Of a stretch of 64,000 nt of DNA, positions 15,601 to 23,765 are shown one piece after another (positions within the stretch are counted from its first letter, which is position 1; every line of letters starts with the position of its first letter). The position numbers were made by a program, and so were the translations under genes. Under the pieces are notes generated by a model, which was not told the DNA's origin, made no database searches, and worked only from the letters and a program-made list of their open reading frames with translations. Location: positions 1,635,001 through 1,699,000 of the forward strand of contig NZ_CP060495.1 in the NCBI RefSeq assembly GCF_014334095.1, given 5' to 3'. The stretch comes from Novosphingopyxis iocasae. GTDB taxonomy: Bacteria > Pseudomonadota > Alphaproteobacteria > Sphingomonadales > Sphingomonadaceae.

Positions 15601-16827
15601 GACGCCGTTCACCAACCGCCCATCGCCCGCCGCGCGCAGATTATACAGCTCCGCCTTGCCCAGCATCAGGCTGTCCGCGCTCGCCCGGTAATCGAAGCGA
15701 AGTCGTTCCGGCGGACCGTTGAGCCGCGCCAGCACCCGCAGATTGCCGGCCTTCAGGTCCTTCGAAAGCATGCGCGGATCGAGTATGCGCAGGTCCGCCC
15801 GCATCGCATCGAAGCCGCCTTCGCGGGCATCATATCCACCATCGAGCGCCAGAAGCGCGCTGTTAGAATGCAGCGTGCCGCGCCCTGACCAGATGCCGTC
15901 CTCGACACGGCCAGCCAGATCGACCGCAAGTTGCGGAGCGGTCAGCCGTGCCAGCGCGCCGCGCAGGAACCGGTCCGCATCCAGGGTGCCCATCGCGGTA
16001 TAATAACCCGCCCGCGCACCCAGCGTCAGATCCGCCAACATATTTCCGCCGCTGTTCGCCGTCAGCCGCCCGTTCCAGCGCTTCCAGTTTCCTTTTCCTT
16101 CCACCTGTGCGGAAAGGCCTTCCTCTACGCCGATCAGCGCCGCGATCAGCCCGCCTTGCGGCGCCAGCACGTCACCGTCGAGCGCGAAACGCTCCTCATC
16201 CGGCGCAATATCGATATCCAGTTCAATGCTGTCGCCTGCACTGGCGAGACCGGTCAGCTGCGCGCGCAGGCGATTGTCGCGTATCTCCCCATTGCCGAAC
16301 AGCTTGGCGGTCTGTGCGCGGCCGCCCACCGCCTTGTCGATCCGGATATCGGGCAGCGAAAAGCTTCCGATATAGATGTCGAATTGCGGCAGCAGCGGAC
16401 CGCCTGTCGGCACGAGCGCGGGTTTGCGAAGCAGCTGCGCGCCGTTCGCTTCCAGCCGGTCGATCGAGAGCCGCTGGCCGAGCAGCGCGAACGGGAACCA
16501 GTCCAGCGCCACTCGCTCTGCGCGGAAGAAGGTGCCTTGCGGGTCGCTCAGCGTCAGGCCGCGCACAATGGTGTTTTCGTAGATCGAACCCTCGATCCGG
16601 TCCATCCCGATGCGCAGGCCGCTTCTCGGCTGCTGCTCCTCGATTTTCGCGACGATAAAACGGTGCCCCGACGGCGTGTCGAGCCAGATCATCGCGCTGG
16701 CGAGCGCGGTGAGCAAAAGAAGAACCACCGCCAGTATGCCGGCCTGCCAGCGCCTGCTGCGGCGACGCGGACGCGCGGCTTCTTCCTCGGCTCGGACCTG
16801 ATCGGCTGCGGGCTGCTGCTCGCTCAA
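12655..16827 (-). CDS. tamB: translocation and assembly module inner-membrane protein TamB
   Basis: The 1390-residue protein is anchored by one N-terminal transmembrane helix (about residues 27-48) after an Arg-rich cytoplasmic stretch. It then consists of long beta-rich AsmA/TamB-type repeats spanning the periplasm. The C-terminal DUF490/TamB domain is recognisable from PEIRFSSTPALPEEELLARLLFG and the final VEFQITRWLSILSSIS segment. TamB works with TamA to move lipids or fold outer-membrane proteins. It starts with TTG at 16827, which overlaps the TGA stop of tamA, so translation is coupled to tamA. The stop lies 15 bp from the convergent dehydratase-like gene. Confidence 0.95.
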   Translation of the reverse strand: MSEQQPAADQVRAEEEAARPRRRSRRWQAGILAVVLLLLTALASAMIWLDTPSGHRFIVAKIEEQQPRSGLRIGMDRIEGSIYENTIVRGLTLSDPQGTFFRAERVALDWFPFALLGQRLSIDRLEANGAQLLRKPALVPTGGPLLPQFDIYIGSFSLPDIRIDKAVGGRAQTAKLFGNGEIRDNRLRAQLTGLASAGDSIELDIDIAPDEERFALDGDVLAPQGGLIAALIGVEEGLSAQVEGKGNWKRWNGRLTANSGGNMLADLTLGARAGYYTAMGTLDADRFLRGALARLTAPQLAVDLAGRVEDGIWSGRGTLHSNSALLALDGGYDAREGGFDAMRADLRILDPRMLSKDLKAGNLRVLARLNGPPERLRFDYRASADSLMLGKAELYNLRAAGDGRLVNGVGTLPIRLQAGLVVGLGPLGERLFSDLTADGRLRIAGSRITGEELAVRTRSFSGRANVDVALDRRDWRVRIIGKAPNFPVNGLGLVDVGADLLLAPGAAGRLTIAGDVDAVTTRFDNAFLRDLAGGQPRLRTRLVRGEDGLFRFPDFTVTAPLLRFTGGGLRNRDGTFDIDGVGEHQRWGRFDMALVGRLERPRLVLNLANPFDAAGLSDVRLVLDPTQSGFAYEAAGGSLLGPFTSNGAILLPKGGGATFDVERLLVADTLARGRVRPENGGLTGTLALSGGGVDGNLRLMGQPGGQRVQGSFTARNARFGNAGDIRIRTADGSIDAFFSEGRSDIDATLRAQGISQGKFVLGTLDARAKIVNGSGNVAAKLAGTRGSRFAFDARAAVAPNRIAVSGSGSFRRQPIRLTKPAIFVRDDAGWRLRPTAISYGGGTLRAAGQFGGSAELELRFAEMPLALLDLAYSDLGLGGRATGTVNYRGGLQPTGDAKLRIKGLSRSGLFVSSRPLDIGLNAALSADAMAMRAVIANDGKTVGRVQARISDLAPTGDLINRLYDGRLFAQARYSGEAGTLWRLTGFELFDLSGPVGLGADIGGSLTDPVIRGVVRAQGARLESGVSGTVVTDIAAQGRFNGSRLLFQQVSGKVGRGKVTGSGAFDFSGGRGVAIDFNLSADSAELIDRKDFAATVTGPLHIQSSGQGGTISGKVLVNEGRFTLGNAEASEQLPDLVVREINRPADDGVQRRRGGEWRFALEARAPDEIVVTGLGLDSEWRGNFQVGGLVNAPQIEGQAELIRGDYEFAGREFRLSRGFIRFRGESPPDPALDIVALADAGDVDATINVTGTGQKPEIRFSSTPALPEEELLARLLFGSSVTDLSAPEAVQLASAVAGLRSGGGLDPINAVRRAAGLDRLRFLPADAETGQGTSIAAGKYLTRRTYVELITDGRGYSATRVEFQITRWLSILSSISTIGRQSVNARVSRDY

Positions 16828-18962
16828 AAGGCCTGTCCCAAAGACACCGCCACCGCGATCGGCCCGTCGCCGGGGCCGGGGTTCAGCGGTGTGCCGACAT
16901 CGATGCGGATCGGCCCGAAATCGCTATAATATCGCAGGCCCAGGCCCACGCCATATTGCAGGTTGGAAAGGTCCGGGAACTGCGCGGTGGTGACGCTGCC
17001 CGCGTCGATAAATGGCACCACGCCGAAATTGCCGAAGCGATAGCGCGCTTCCAGCGAGAATTCGGCAAGGCCGCGTCCGCCGATCGGATTGCCGCTGGGA
17101 TCGCGCGGGCCGATCCGTTGAAACCCGTAGCCGCGTACCGATCCGCCGCCGCCCGCATAATTGCGGCGCGAGGGCGCGATCAGGCCAAGCTCGGTTCCGC
17201 TGATCGCGCCGAAACGTGCGCGCCCTGCAATTACGACATCGTCGCGGATGGGCTGATAGGCGCTGGCGTCCAGCTGCATGCGCGCATAACCGTCTGCGGC
17301 ACCGAGAAAGGAAATCTCCGGAGACAGCGTTCCGCCGAGCCGGAAACCACGCGTCGGATCGAGCAGATTGTCGGTGCCGTCGTAAAACAGCCCGGACGGG
17401 AAAGCGCCGATGTAAAAGGTCTGCCGGTCCTGCGCGCCTAGCGCCAGATTATACGCCTTTTCCTGCGTGTAGAGGATTTCCGGCCCCGCGAACCACGTCC
17501 AGCGCTTCTGGAAGATCAGCGTCGTCAACCGCTCATAATTGGCGGAAATCGAAATGGTGCGCGCGTCGAACGCGTCCAGCCGGGCGTTGCGGGCGAGCAC
17601 GCGCGCGGTGAGCACCCTGTCCCGCCCGTAGAAATTATTGCGGCGATAGGTGAGCCCGGCCAGCTGCTCGCGCGTGCCCAGCACGCCGTTCACGCGCAGC
17701 GCCCCCTCGGGCGGGAAGAAATTGCGGTGCTCCCAGCTTGCCTCCACCCGGAAGCCTTCACCGGTGCCGTAGCCGATTTCCCCGGCAATGGTGCGCGGCG
17801 GCGCGGGATCGATATCGACGGCAAGGTCCACCTCGCCCGGCCTGTCCGATGCTACCGGCTCGATGTCCACCTTGGAGACCAGCCCGGTGGCAATCAGTGC
17901 GCTGTTGAGATCCTGCACGTCCGAGCGGCGAAAGATATCGCCTTCATCGAACCGGGCGATGCGCGACAGGTGGCGCGCGCCGAACAGATCGTTACGGCGC
18001 GGCACAATCCGACCGAAAACGAAGCGCCCGCCCGGCGTCACCGTCATATCGAGCGTGCCGCTATCCGCCGATCGGTCCACCACGATTTCCGGTTCGCCTG
18101 TCTGAAAAAAAGGATAGCCGCTTTCCTCTGCCGTGCTGGTGAGGTTGGTGCGCGCAGCGACCACCAGATCCTGATTGACCGGATCGCCGACGTTCAACGT
18201 GAAGGCGGAACGCAGCCGCTCGGTATCGCTGCCCGCCGCGTTGATGCCCGGCAACGTAATGCGCTGGAAATGATAGAGCGAACCTGGTTCGACATCGAGC
18301 TCAACCGAAACGCTGTTTTCGCCCGCGCCGTTCAGCTGTGAATAAACGAGCGCGTCATAATAGCCATCGATGCGCAGCAGACGCTCCAGCAGTTCGGCAT
18401 CATCGGTCGCCCGTCGCGCGATTTGCCCGGCGAAGGAGCGATCGCCGTCGCTGGCTTTCAGAGTGGACAGCGTATCGAAGCGCTCACGCAGCTTTCCGGT
18501 AACCGCATCGGGCAGGCCGGTGAGGTTCACATCATAAGCAAACGGGCCGTCGCCGATGACGGGCGCAGCTGGCTCTTGCGCCTCCTGCGCCGCCAGCGCG
18601 TCGGACGGCAGGGCGAGGTCCGGCCCGAAATCGGCGTCAAAATCGGGCGAGGCACCGCTGAGATTGGCGGGCACCGTCTCTTCCGCCAGCGGTTCGGCGG
18701 ACGGCGGATCGTCGAAAGCACCTTCGTCGGCCAAGGGATCCTCGGCCAGCGGTGTGCCTAGATCGGGCCAGTCGACGCCGAGATCAGGGAGCGGCGCCAG
18801 CGGGGCGTCGGGATCGAGCGGGGCATCAAGAAAATCGTCATCGGCCTGCCCGTCCTGCTGGGCGAGGGCCGCGACGGGACAAGCGCACAACATGGCGGCC
18901 AGTGGCACGAAGACGGCGCGGCGGCGACCCAATCCCAACTCTCCCAACCCGGTCCATGGCAT
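16824..18962 (-). CDS. tamA: outer-membrane assembly factor TamA (BamA/Omp85 family)
   Basis: The 712-residue protein starts with a signal peptide (cleavage near AALAQ, residue ~35). Next comes an unusually long acidic Pro/Asp/Ala/Leu-rich linker (about 36-135, with repeats like LDPDAPLAPLPDLG). POTRA domains follow (YHFQRITLPG, FVFGRIVPRRNDLFG), then the 16-strand Omp85 barrel from about residue 390, beginning IAGEIGYGTGEGFR. The barrel has the lock motif VRGYGFQRIGP and ends in Phe712, the outer-membrane sorting signal. Its partner tamB follows with a 4-bp overlap. The acidic linker is longer than in typical TamA and is an oddity. Confidence 0.94.
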   Translation of the reverse strand: MPWTGLGELGLGRRRAVFVPLAAMLCACPVAALAQQDGQADDDFLDAPLDPDAPLAPLPDLGVDWPDLGTPLAEDPLADEGAFDDPPSAEPLAEETVPANLSGASPDFDADFGPDLALPSDALAAQEAQEPAAPVIGDGPFAYDVNLTGLPDAVTGKLRERFDTLSTLKASDGDRSFAGQIARRATDDAELLERLLRIDGYYDALVYSQLNGAGENSVSVELDVEPGSLYHFQRITLPGINAAGSDTERLRSAFTLNVGDPVNQDLVVAARTNLTSTAEESGYPFFQTGEPEIVVDRSADSGTLDMTVTPGGRFVFGRIVPRRNDLFGARHLSRIARFDEGDIFRRSDVQDLNSALIATGLVSKVDIEPVASDRPGEVDLAVDIDPAPPRTIAGEIGYGTGEGFRVEASWEHRNFFPPEGALRVNGVLGTREQLAGLTYRRNNFYGRDRVLTARVLARNARLDAFDARTISISANYERLTTLIFQKRWTWFAGPEILYTQEKAYNLALGAQDRQTFYIGAFPSGLFYDGTDNLLDPTRGFRLGGTLSPEISFLGAADGYARMQLDASAYQPIRDDVVIAGRARFGAISGTELGLIAPSRRNYAGGGGSVRGYGFQRIGPRDPSGNPIGGRGLAEFSLEARYRFGNFGVVPFIDAGSVTTAQFPDLSNLQYGVGLGLRYYSDFGPIRIDVGTPLNPGPGDGPIAVAVSLGQAF

Positions 18963-19101
18963 AGCCCAGCCGCGGCCTTAGGAAAATCGGTCTGAACCGG
19001 CAACAACGCGCTGAGATTTGCGCCATTCGGCGGTGCGAACGCCGCAAAACCATTGAGCCAGCCTTGCAGCGGAATTTCGAGCCCTGACCGGGCAACTTTA
19101 T

Positions 19102-19563
19102 CTAGAAGGCGCGTTCGAGCCGGTCGTGCAGATCGTGAACAGGCTGCTGCTCACGATAGGTGCCTTTCAGGCGCGCGGCCATGCGATGGACGCGATAATA
19201 AAGATCCTCGCTCTGACGCGCGAGATAAGCGGGGCCGGCCCGCAGCAACGCTACCAGTTCCTCGTCGCTCGCCACGGCATAGCCCAGGCTGCGCTCTTCG
19301 GTATGGAGTTCGTCCAGCGTCAGCTCGCCGGCGCGATAGGCCTTCTGGTTCAGCAGCCAGGCGATAACCTGCATCAGCCGGGTCGTTACCTTCAGGGATT
19401 CGCAGGAAAGCGCCAGCGTCTCACGCGGCGACAATGTGATGTCCGTCTCTTCGAACGCCGAGCGTGCCTCATCCGCCAGGACCAGCGCTTCGCAATACAG
19501 CGAATCGATGAGCTTGGTAGTGAGACACGCGTCGGGTTGGGAAGTTTGGAACATGCCGATCAT
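19102..19563 (-). CDS. rcdA: RcdA / DUF1465 family regulator of CtrA degradation
   Basis: The 153-residue, mostly helical protein matches the DUF1465 family, whose Caulobacter member RcdA is an adaptor assisting ClpXP-mediated CtrA proteolysis. Recognisable segments are LIDSLYCEALVLADEARSAF, LSCESLKVTTRLMQVIAWLL, AGELTLDELHTEERSLGYA and LARQSEDLYYRVHRMAARL. It may start at ATG 19563 or at ATG 19554 (MFQTSQ); neither has a clear ribosome-binding site. A GANTC site and a CtrA half-site lie directly upstream, fitting CtrA control of its own degradation factor. The two DUF465 genes and ptsP follow in the order typical of Sphingomonadales. Confidence 0.8.
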   Translation of the reverse strand: MIGMFQTSQPDACLTTKLIDSLYCEALVLADEARSAFEETDITLSPRETLALSCESLKVTTRLMQVIAWLLNQKAYRAGELTLDELHTEERSLGYAVASDEELVALLRAGPAYLARQSEDLYYRVHRMAARLKGTYREQQPVHDLHDRLERAF

Positions 19564-19675
19564 ATGGCAGAGCGATTCGTCGTCGAACAGCTTATTAACG
19601 ATAATTCAGATGGTTAACGCAATATTGTGCCGTTTCGGCACGGGTGATTATAAGTCATGAGAGCTGGGGAACCGG
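19564..19675 (-). promoter_or_regulatory. rcdA upstream region: GANTC and CtrA half-sites
   Basis: Contains GATTC (19574-19578), TTAA (19595-19598) and ATGGTTAA (19610-19617), the reverse complement of TTAACCAT. The same 8-mer occurs upstream of ctrA. The stretch is clearly more AT-rich than its surroundings. CtrA binding is inferred. Confidence 0.5.
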
Positions 19676-19873
19676 TCAGGCGATAATGTCCGGCGTAATC
19701 TCATCCTCGATGCGCCCGATGCGGTCTTTCAGCGCGAGTTTCCGCCGTTTCAGCCGAGCGATCTGCAACTGGTCCGGCACCTGCTGTGCCGTCAGTGCGG
19801 CGATCGCATCGTCGAGATCGCGATGTTCGATGCGCAGCCCCTGGAGGACCTGACGGTAACCTTCATCATTCAT
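19676..19873 (-). CDS. DUF465 (YdcH-type) small protein
   Basis: A 65-residue, highly charged helical protein starting MNDEGYRQVLQGLRIEH and containing LQIARLKRRKLALKDRIGRI, the DUF465 signature of LKxxKLxLKDxI. ATG 19873 is chosen because a GAAGGGG ribosome-binding site stands just upstream; the frame continues to a GTG five codons earlier that would overlap that site. The family is abundant in Alphaproteobacteria, probably forms a short coiled coil and has no known function. It lies beside rcdA and a second DUF465 gene on the opposite strand. Confidence 0.8.
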   Translation of the reverse strand: MNDEGYRQVLQGLRIEHRDLDDAIAALTAQQVPDQLQIARLKRRKLALKDRIGRIEDEITPDIIA

Positions 19874-20073
19874 TGCCTGCCCCTTCACTCCGCCCGCAAT
19901 CCCGTTTTATCGCTAGCAACAGCACGCATAGGCCGCCAGTCCTTGGCGAAGTGTCATCAGATCGTCGCATTTCGCACCCTGACCGGCGAGATCATAGGAC
20001 TTTGGAAGGTTTTTATGCTTCACTTCGAATCACCGGCAGGATCCTCCCGCCGGCAAATACGAAGGAGAACGCC

Positions 20074-20238
20074 ATGCACAACGGCCATCTGTCCGCACTC
20101 GAAAACAAGCATGCCAAGCTTGAGTCGCAGATCGCTAATGAGGCTAACCGTCCCTCTCCCGATCCAGTGAGGATTCACGCCCTTAAGAAGCAAAAGCTCG
20201 CCCTCAAGGACGAGATTAGCGTAGCAAGAGCCCACTGA
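20074..20238 (+). CDS. DUF465 (YdcH-type) small protein
   Basis: A 54-residue helical protein starting MHNGHLSALENKHAKLESQI and containing IHALKKQKLALKDEISVA, the DUF465 core. ATG 20074 has a GAAGGAG ribosome-binding site 6 bp upstream. It is paralogous to the DUF465 protein encoded at 19676-19873 on the other strand; the two share the KLALKD core. The function is unknown. It precedes ptsP by 172 bp. Confidence 0.85.
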   Translation: MHNGHLSALENKHAKLESQIANEANRPSPDPVRIHALKKQKLALKDEISVARAH

Positions 20239-20410
20239 TCGATTTGTAATCAAACCGCACAGCGCGGGGGCGGCGGCACCTGGCCACCGCTCTCGCGCGC
20301 ATCCGGCGGAGTCCTCCCCGGGGAAAGCCGCATCGTTGACATCGGCTGAAAAGTGCGACGACCCCATATCCAAACTCGCGCGATACCCCGCAAGCTGATA
20401 GGCCGATGGC

Positions 20411-22678
20411 ATGACGCAGACCGCCGCCATCTCCGCCAGACAGATCCTGACCGGCCTCCACGAAGTGATGGCCAGCCGCACCCATGCACAGGGCAAGCTG
20501 AACCATGTCGTCGATATCATCGGCGAGGCGCTGGATAGCGAAGTCTGCTCGATCTATCTGCTGCGCGAAGGTGCGCTGGAGCTTTATGCGACGCGCGGCC
20601 TCAACCCCGAAGCGGTTCACGTCACCCGTCTCGCCCGCGGAGAAGGCCTGGTCGGCACGATCGCCGAGAATAACGACACGCTGAACCTGGCCGAGGCGGC
20701 GACGCATCCAAACTTCCTCTACATGCCCGAAACCGGCGAGGAGAAATTCCACAGCTTCGCCGGCGTGCCGATCGTCCGGTCCGAGCGCGCGGTGGGTGTG
20801 GTCTGCGTGCAGCATCGCGATCCGCGAAAATATGAAGAGGTGGAGATCGAGGCGCTGCAGACGGTCGCGATGGTGCTGGCAGAGCTGATCACCAATGCCG
20901 AACTGATCGATGATCAACGCACGCAGATGGTGGCGGACACCGGGGCTACACGCCTGTCCGGCCTGCCGCTCGTCAAGGGCATGGCCGCGGGCGCGGCGAT
21001 CTTCCATCAGCCGCGCATCGAGATCGAGCATGTCGTGGCCGAGGATATCGAGGCCGAGCGCGCGCGCGTATACTCAGCGTTCGACAAGATGCGCGACCAG
21101 ATCGATCGCATGGCGAGCCAGGCCGATTTCGGCGTGGGCGGCGAGCATGAAGAGGTCCTCGAGACCTACAAGATGTTCGCCTATGACGAGGGCTGGAGCC
21201 GCCGCATCAACGAGGCGATCGACAGCGGCCTGACCGCCGAAGCGGCGATCGAGCGCGTCCAGCAACGCACCCGCATGCGCATGCGCCAGATCGACGATCC
21301 CTTGCTTGCTGAGCGGATGCACGACCTGGAGGATCTCTCCAACCGCCTGCTGCGCATCGTCTCCGGCCAGATGGGCACCGCCGCGCAATTCGGGCTGCGC
21401 AAGGATTCGATCCTCATCGCGCGCAATCTGGGTCCGGCGGAACTGCTGGAATATGATCGGCGGCGGCTGAAAGGCGTGATCCTGGAAGAAGGCTCGCTCA
21501 CCGCGCATGTCACCATCGTGGCGCGCGCGATGGGTATACCGATGATCGGGCGGGCGCGTGGCATCCGCAGCCATCTGCGCGAGGGCGATGAACTGCTGCT
21601 CGATGCTGACAGCAACAGCATCTTTATCCGCCCCGACACGGAGATCGTCGAAAGTTACGAGACCAAGCTGGCGAAGCGGCAAGAACGGCGCGCGCGCTAC
21701 GCTGCCTTGCGTGATGCTGAGCCGGTGACCATGGACGGCACGCGCATATCGGTGATGGTGAACGCCGGCCTTCGCGACGATGTCGGCGCGGTGGCGATGA
21801 CGGGCGCGGACGGCGTGGGTCTGTTCCGCACCGAGTTCCAGTTCCTCGTCAGTTCCACTTTGCCGCAGCGCGAGCGCCAGATGCGCTTCTATCGCGATGT
21901 GCTGGATGCCGCGGGCGAGAAGCCGGTGATCTTCCGCACGCTCGATATCGGCGGAGACAAGGCGCTGCCTTACATCAAGGACGCCGGGATGGATGAGGAA
22001 AACCCGGCCATGGGCTGGCGCGCGCTGCGCGTCGCGCTCGACCGCAGCGGCCTGATGAAAGCGCAGGCACGCGCGCTGATCGAAGCGGCGTCGGGCCGCA
22101 CTTTGCACGTGATGTTCCCGCTGATCGCCGAGCCGTGGGAATTTCTGGAAGCGCGCGATCTGTTCTACGAGCAGGTGGAGTTCTTGCGAACGCGCAAGAA
22201 GCAGCTGCCAGTCCATATCCGCTACGGCGCGATGCTGGAGGTGCCGGCCCTTGCCGATGCACTCGACCAGCTGACCGGCGAACTGGATTTCCTCTCGGTC
22301 GGCACCAATGACCTGACCCAGTTCCTGTTCGCGGCCGATCGTTCGCACCCGCGGCTGGCCGAGCGTTACGACTGGCTGAGCCCCGCGATCCTTCGCTTTT
22401 TGCGCCGCGTCGCTCGCAATCTCGACGATACGCCGGTGCAGCTTGGCGTTTGCGGTGAGATGGGTGGCCGCCCGCTCGAGGCCATGGCGCTCCTGGGCCT
22501 GGGCTATCGCCGCCTGTCGATCACTCCGGCCGCGGTGGGGCCGATCAAGGCGATGGTCCGCTCGCTCGATCTCGGCGCGGTCAGCACGCTGATGGAGGAG
22601 CTTCTTGCGCGCCCGCCCGCAGACTTGCGCGCGACACTCACCGCCTGGGCGAACGAGAAGGCTGTCGATATCGGCTGA
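20411..22678 (+). CDS. ptsP: PTS-Ntr enzyme I (phosphoenolpyruvate-protein phosphotransferase PtsP)
   Basis: PtsP takes phosphate from phosphoenolpyruvate and passes it to NPr, heading the regulatory nitrogen PTS. The 755-residue protein has an N-terminal GAF domain (about 15-165, KLNHVVDIIGEALDSEVCSIY, with FAGVPIVRSERAVGVVCVQ). The HPr-binding/swivelling domain follows, with phospho-His366 in GSLTAHVTIVARAMGIP, and then the PEP-binding barrel with GLFRTEFQFL, FRTLDIGGDK and Cys681 in LGVCGEMGG. The GAF domain marks it as EI-Ntr rather than sugar EI. Its ribosome-binding site is weak. A hairpin without a T-run follows the stop. Confidence 0.96.
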   Translation: MTQTAAISARQILTGLHEVMASRTHAQGKLNHVVDIIGEALDSEVCSIYLLREGALELYATRGLNPEAVHVTRLARGEGLVGTIAENNDTLNLAEAATHPNFLYMPETGEEKFHSFAGVPIVRSERAVGVVCVQHRDPRKYEEVEIEALQTVAMVLAELITNAELIDDQRTQMVADTGATRLSGLPLVKGMAAGAAIFHQPRIEIEHVVAEDIEAERARVYSAFDKMRDQIDRMASQADFGVGGEHEEVLETYKMFAYDEGWSRRINEAIDSGLTAEAAIERVQQRTRMRMRQIDDPLLAERMHDLEDLSNRLLRIVSGQMGTAAQFGLRKDSILIARNLGPAELLEYDRRRLKGVILEEGSLTAHVTIVARAMGIPMIGRARGIRSHLREGDELLLDADSNSIFIRPDTEIVESYETKLAKRQERRARYAALRDAEPVTMDGTRISVMVNAGLRDDVGAVAMTGADGVGLFRTEFQFLVSSTLPQRERQMRFYRDVLDAAGEKPVIFRTLDIGGDKALPYIKDAGMDEENPAMGWRALRVALDRSGLMKAQARALIEAASGRTLHVMFPLIAEPWEFLEARDLFYEQVEFLRTRKKQLPVHIRYGAMLEVPALADALDQLTGELDFLSVGTNDLTQFLFAADRSHPRLAERYDWLSPAILRFLRRVARNLDDTPVQLGVCGEMGGRPLEAMALLGLGYRRLSITPAAVGPIKAMVRSLDLGAVSTLMEELLARPPADLRATLTAWANEKAVDIG

Positions 22679-22687
22679 CCGGTGCGC

Positions 22688-22721
22688 CGAGGGGGTGAAC
22701 GGCATTGACAATGCCCCCTCG
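22688..22721 (+). terminator. hairpin after ptsP
   Basis: CGAGGGGG and CCCCCTCG arms enclose an inner GCATT/AATGC stem. It follows the ptsP stop by 10 bp, but there is no T-run, so termination is uncertain. Confidence 0.4.
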
Positions 22722-22786
22722 CCCGCCGCATTTGCTTGGCCCAGGGGCAAGTCTTTCCAGTAGGACGGTAGGGAAGCCGAGGGATA

Positions 22787-23623
22787 GTGGACGACGAGCG
22801 AGAACAGCCCGCCGCAGAGGCCGACACCTATGGTTCGGTGGGAGAAATGTTGCGGCTTGAGCGGGAGAAACAGTCTCTCACGCTGACCGATATTGCGGAC
22901 AAGACGCGCATCCCGATGCGGCATCTGAAGGCGCTTGAGGCATCGGATCACGATGCGCTGCCCGCCAGCACCTATGAGATTGGATTTGCAAAGGCCTATG
23001 GCCGCGCGCTCGGCCTGGACGAAGAGCATATCGCGAACGAGCTGCGCGATGAGATCGGCCACCGCCCGAGCTATGATCGCACGCGCGATCGCGACAATTT
23101 CCAGCCCGCCGACCCCGCGCGTACCCCGCCGCGCCTGATGGTGTGGACCGCGGCGCTGATCGGCATCCTGCTGGTGGCCGGATATGGCATCTGGCGCGGC
23201 TTTTTCTGGACCAGCGATCCTGCCGATCCGTATCTGGATACGGCCAATCAGCAGCAGGTCGCTTCCGCAACGCCCGTCGCCAAAGCGCCGATTGCGCCCG
23301 CCGGCCCAAGCGCGTCCGATCCGGTGGTGCTGACTGCCACAAAGGAAGTCTGGGTGCGCATCTACAATGGTGCCGACGACACGCTGCTCATGAAGACGAT
23401 GGCGCCAGGCGAGAAATTCGAAGTGCCCGCGCAGGCCGAAAATCCCATGATCAACATCGGCCGTCCCGAGGCACTGACGGTGACTGTGGGTGGCCGCGAG
23501 GTTGCCCCGCTCGGCCCGCCGGAGCGCGCGATCAAGGATATCGGCATCAGCGCCCGCGCGCTGCTGGCGCGCGACACGGGCGGCGCTGCCGCCAACGCCG
23601 CGAGCGCTCCGGGCACCACCTGA
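22787..23623 (+). CDS. RodZ-like helix-turn-helix membrane protein
   Basis: The 278-residue protein has a cytoplasmic HTH_25/Xre-type domain (about 15-85, GEMLRLEREKQSLTLTDIADKT), one transmembrane helix (about 117-136) and a periplasmic DUF4115-type beta domain near residues 185-245 (VVLTATKEVWVRIYNGADD, then INIGRPEALTVTVGGREV). This is the layout of RodZ, which links MreB to the cell-wall elongation machinery. It starts with GTG at 22787. A Pro/Ala linker joins the membrane helix to the outer domain and an Ala-rich tail ends the protein. It is followed by cpoB, another envelope gene. Confidence 0.85.
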   Translation: MDDEREQPAAEADTYGSVGEMLRLEREKQSLTLTDIADKTRIPMRHLKALEASDHDALPASTYEIGFAKAYGRALGLDEEHIANELRDEIGHRPSYDRTRDRDNFQPADPARTPPRLMVWTAALIGILLVAGYGIWRGFFWTSDPADPYLDTANQQQVASATPVAKAPIAPAGPSASDPVVLTATKEVWVRIYNGADDTLLMKTMAPGEKFEVPAQAENPMINIGRPEALTVTVGGREVAPLGPPERAIKDIGISARALLARDTGGAAANAASAPGTT

Positions 23624-23765
23624 TCGCGGCCCATTCAGCGCCGCGTCAGCAGCCGACAGGTTAAAGCGGTTTCCCGCAGCCGTCCGACATGGCACAGGCA
23701 AAGCGGTGACAGCGACATACCGGCGCTTGGGATTTTGGGAGGAGCGCCGGAACGGGAGGAAAAAC

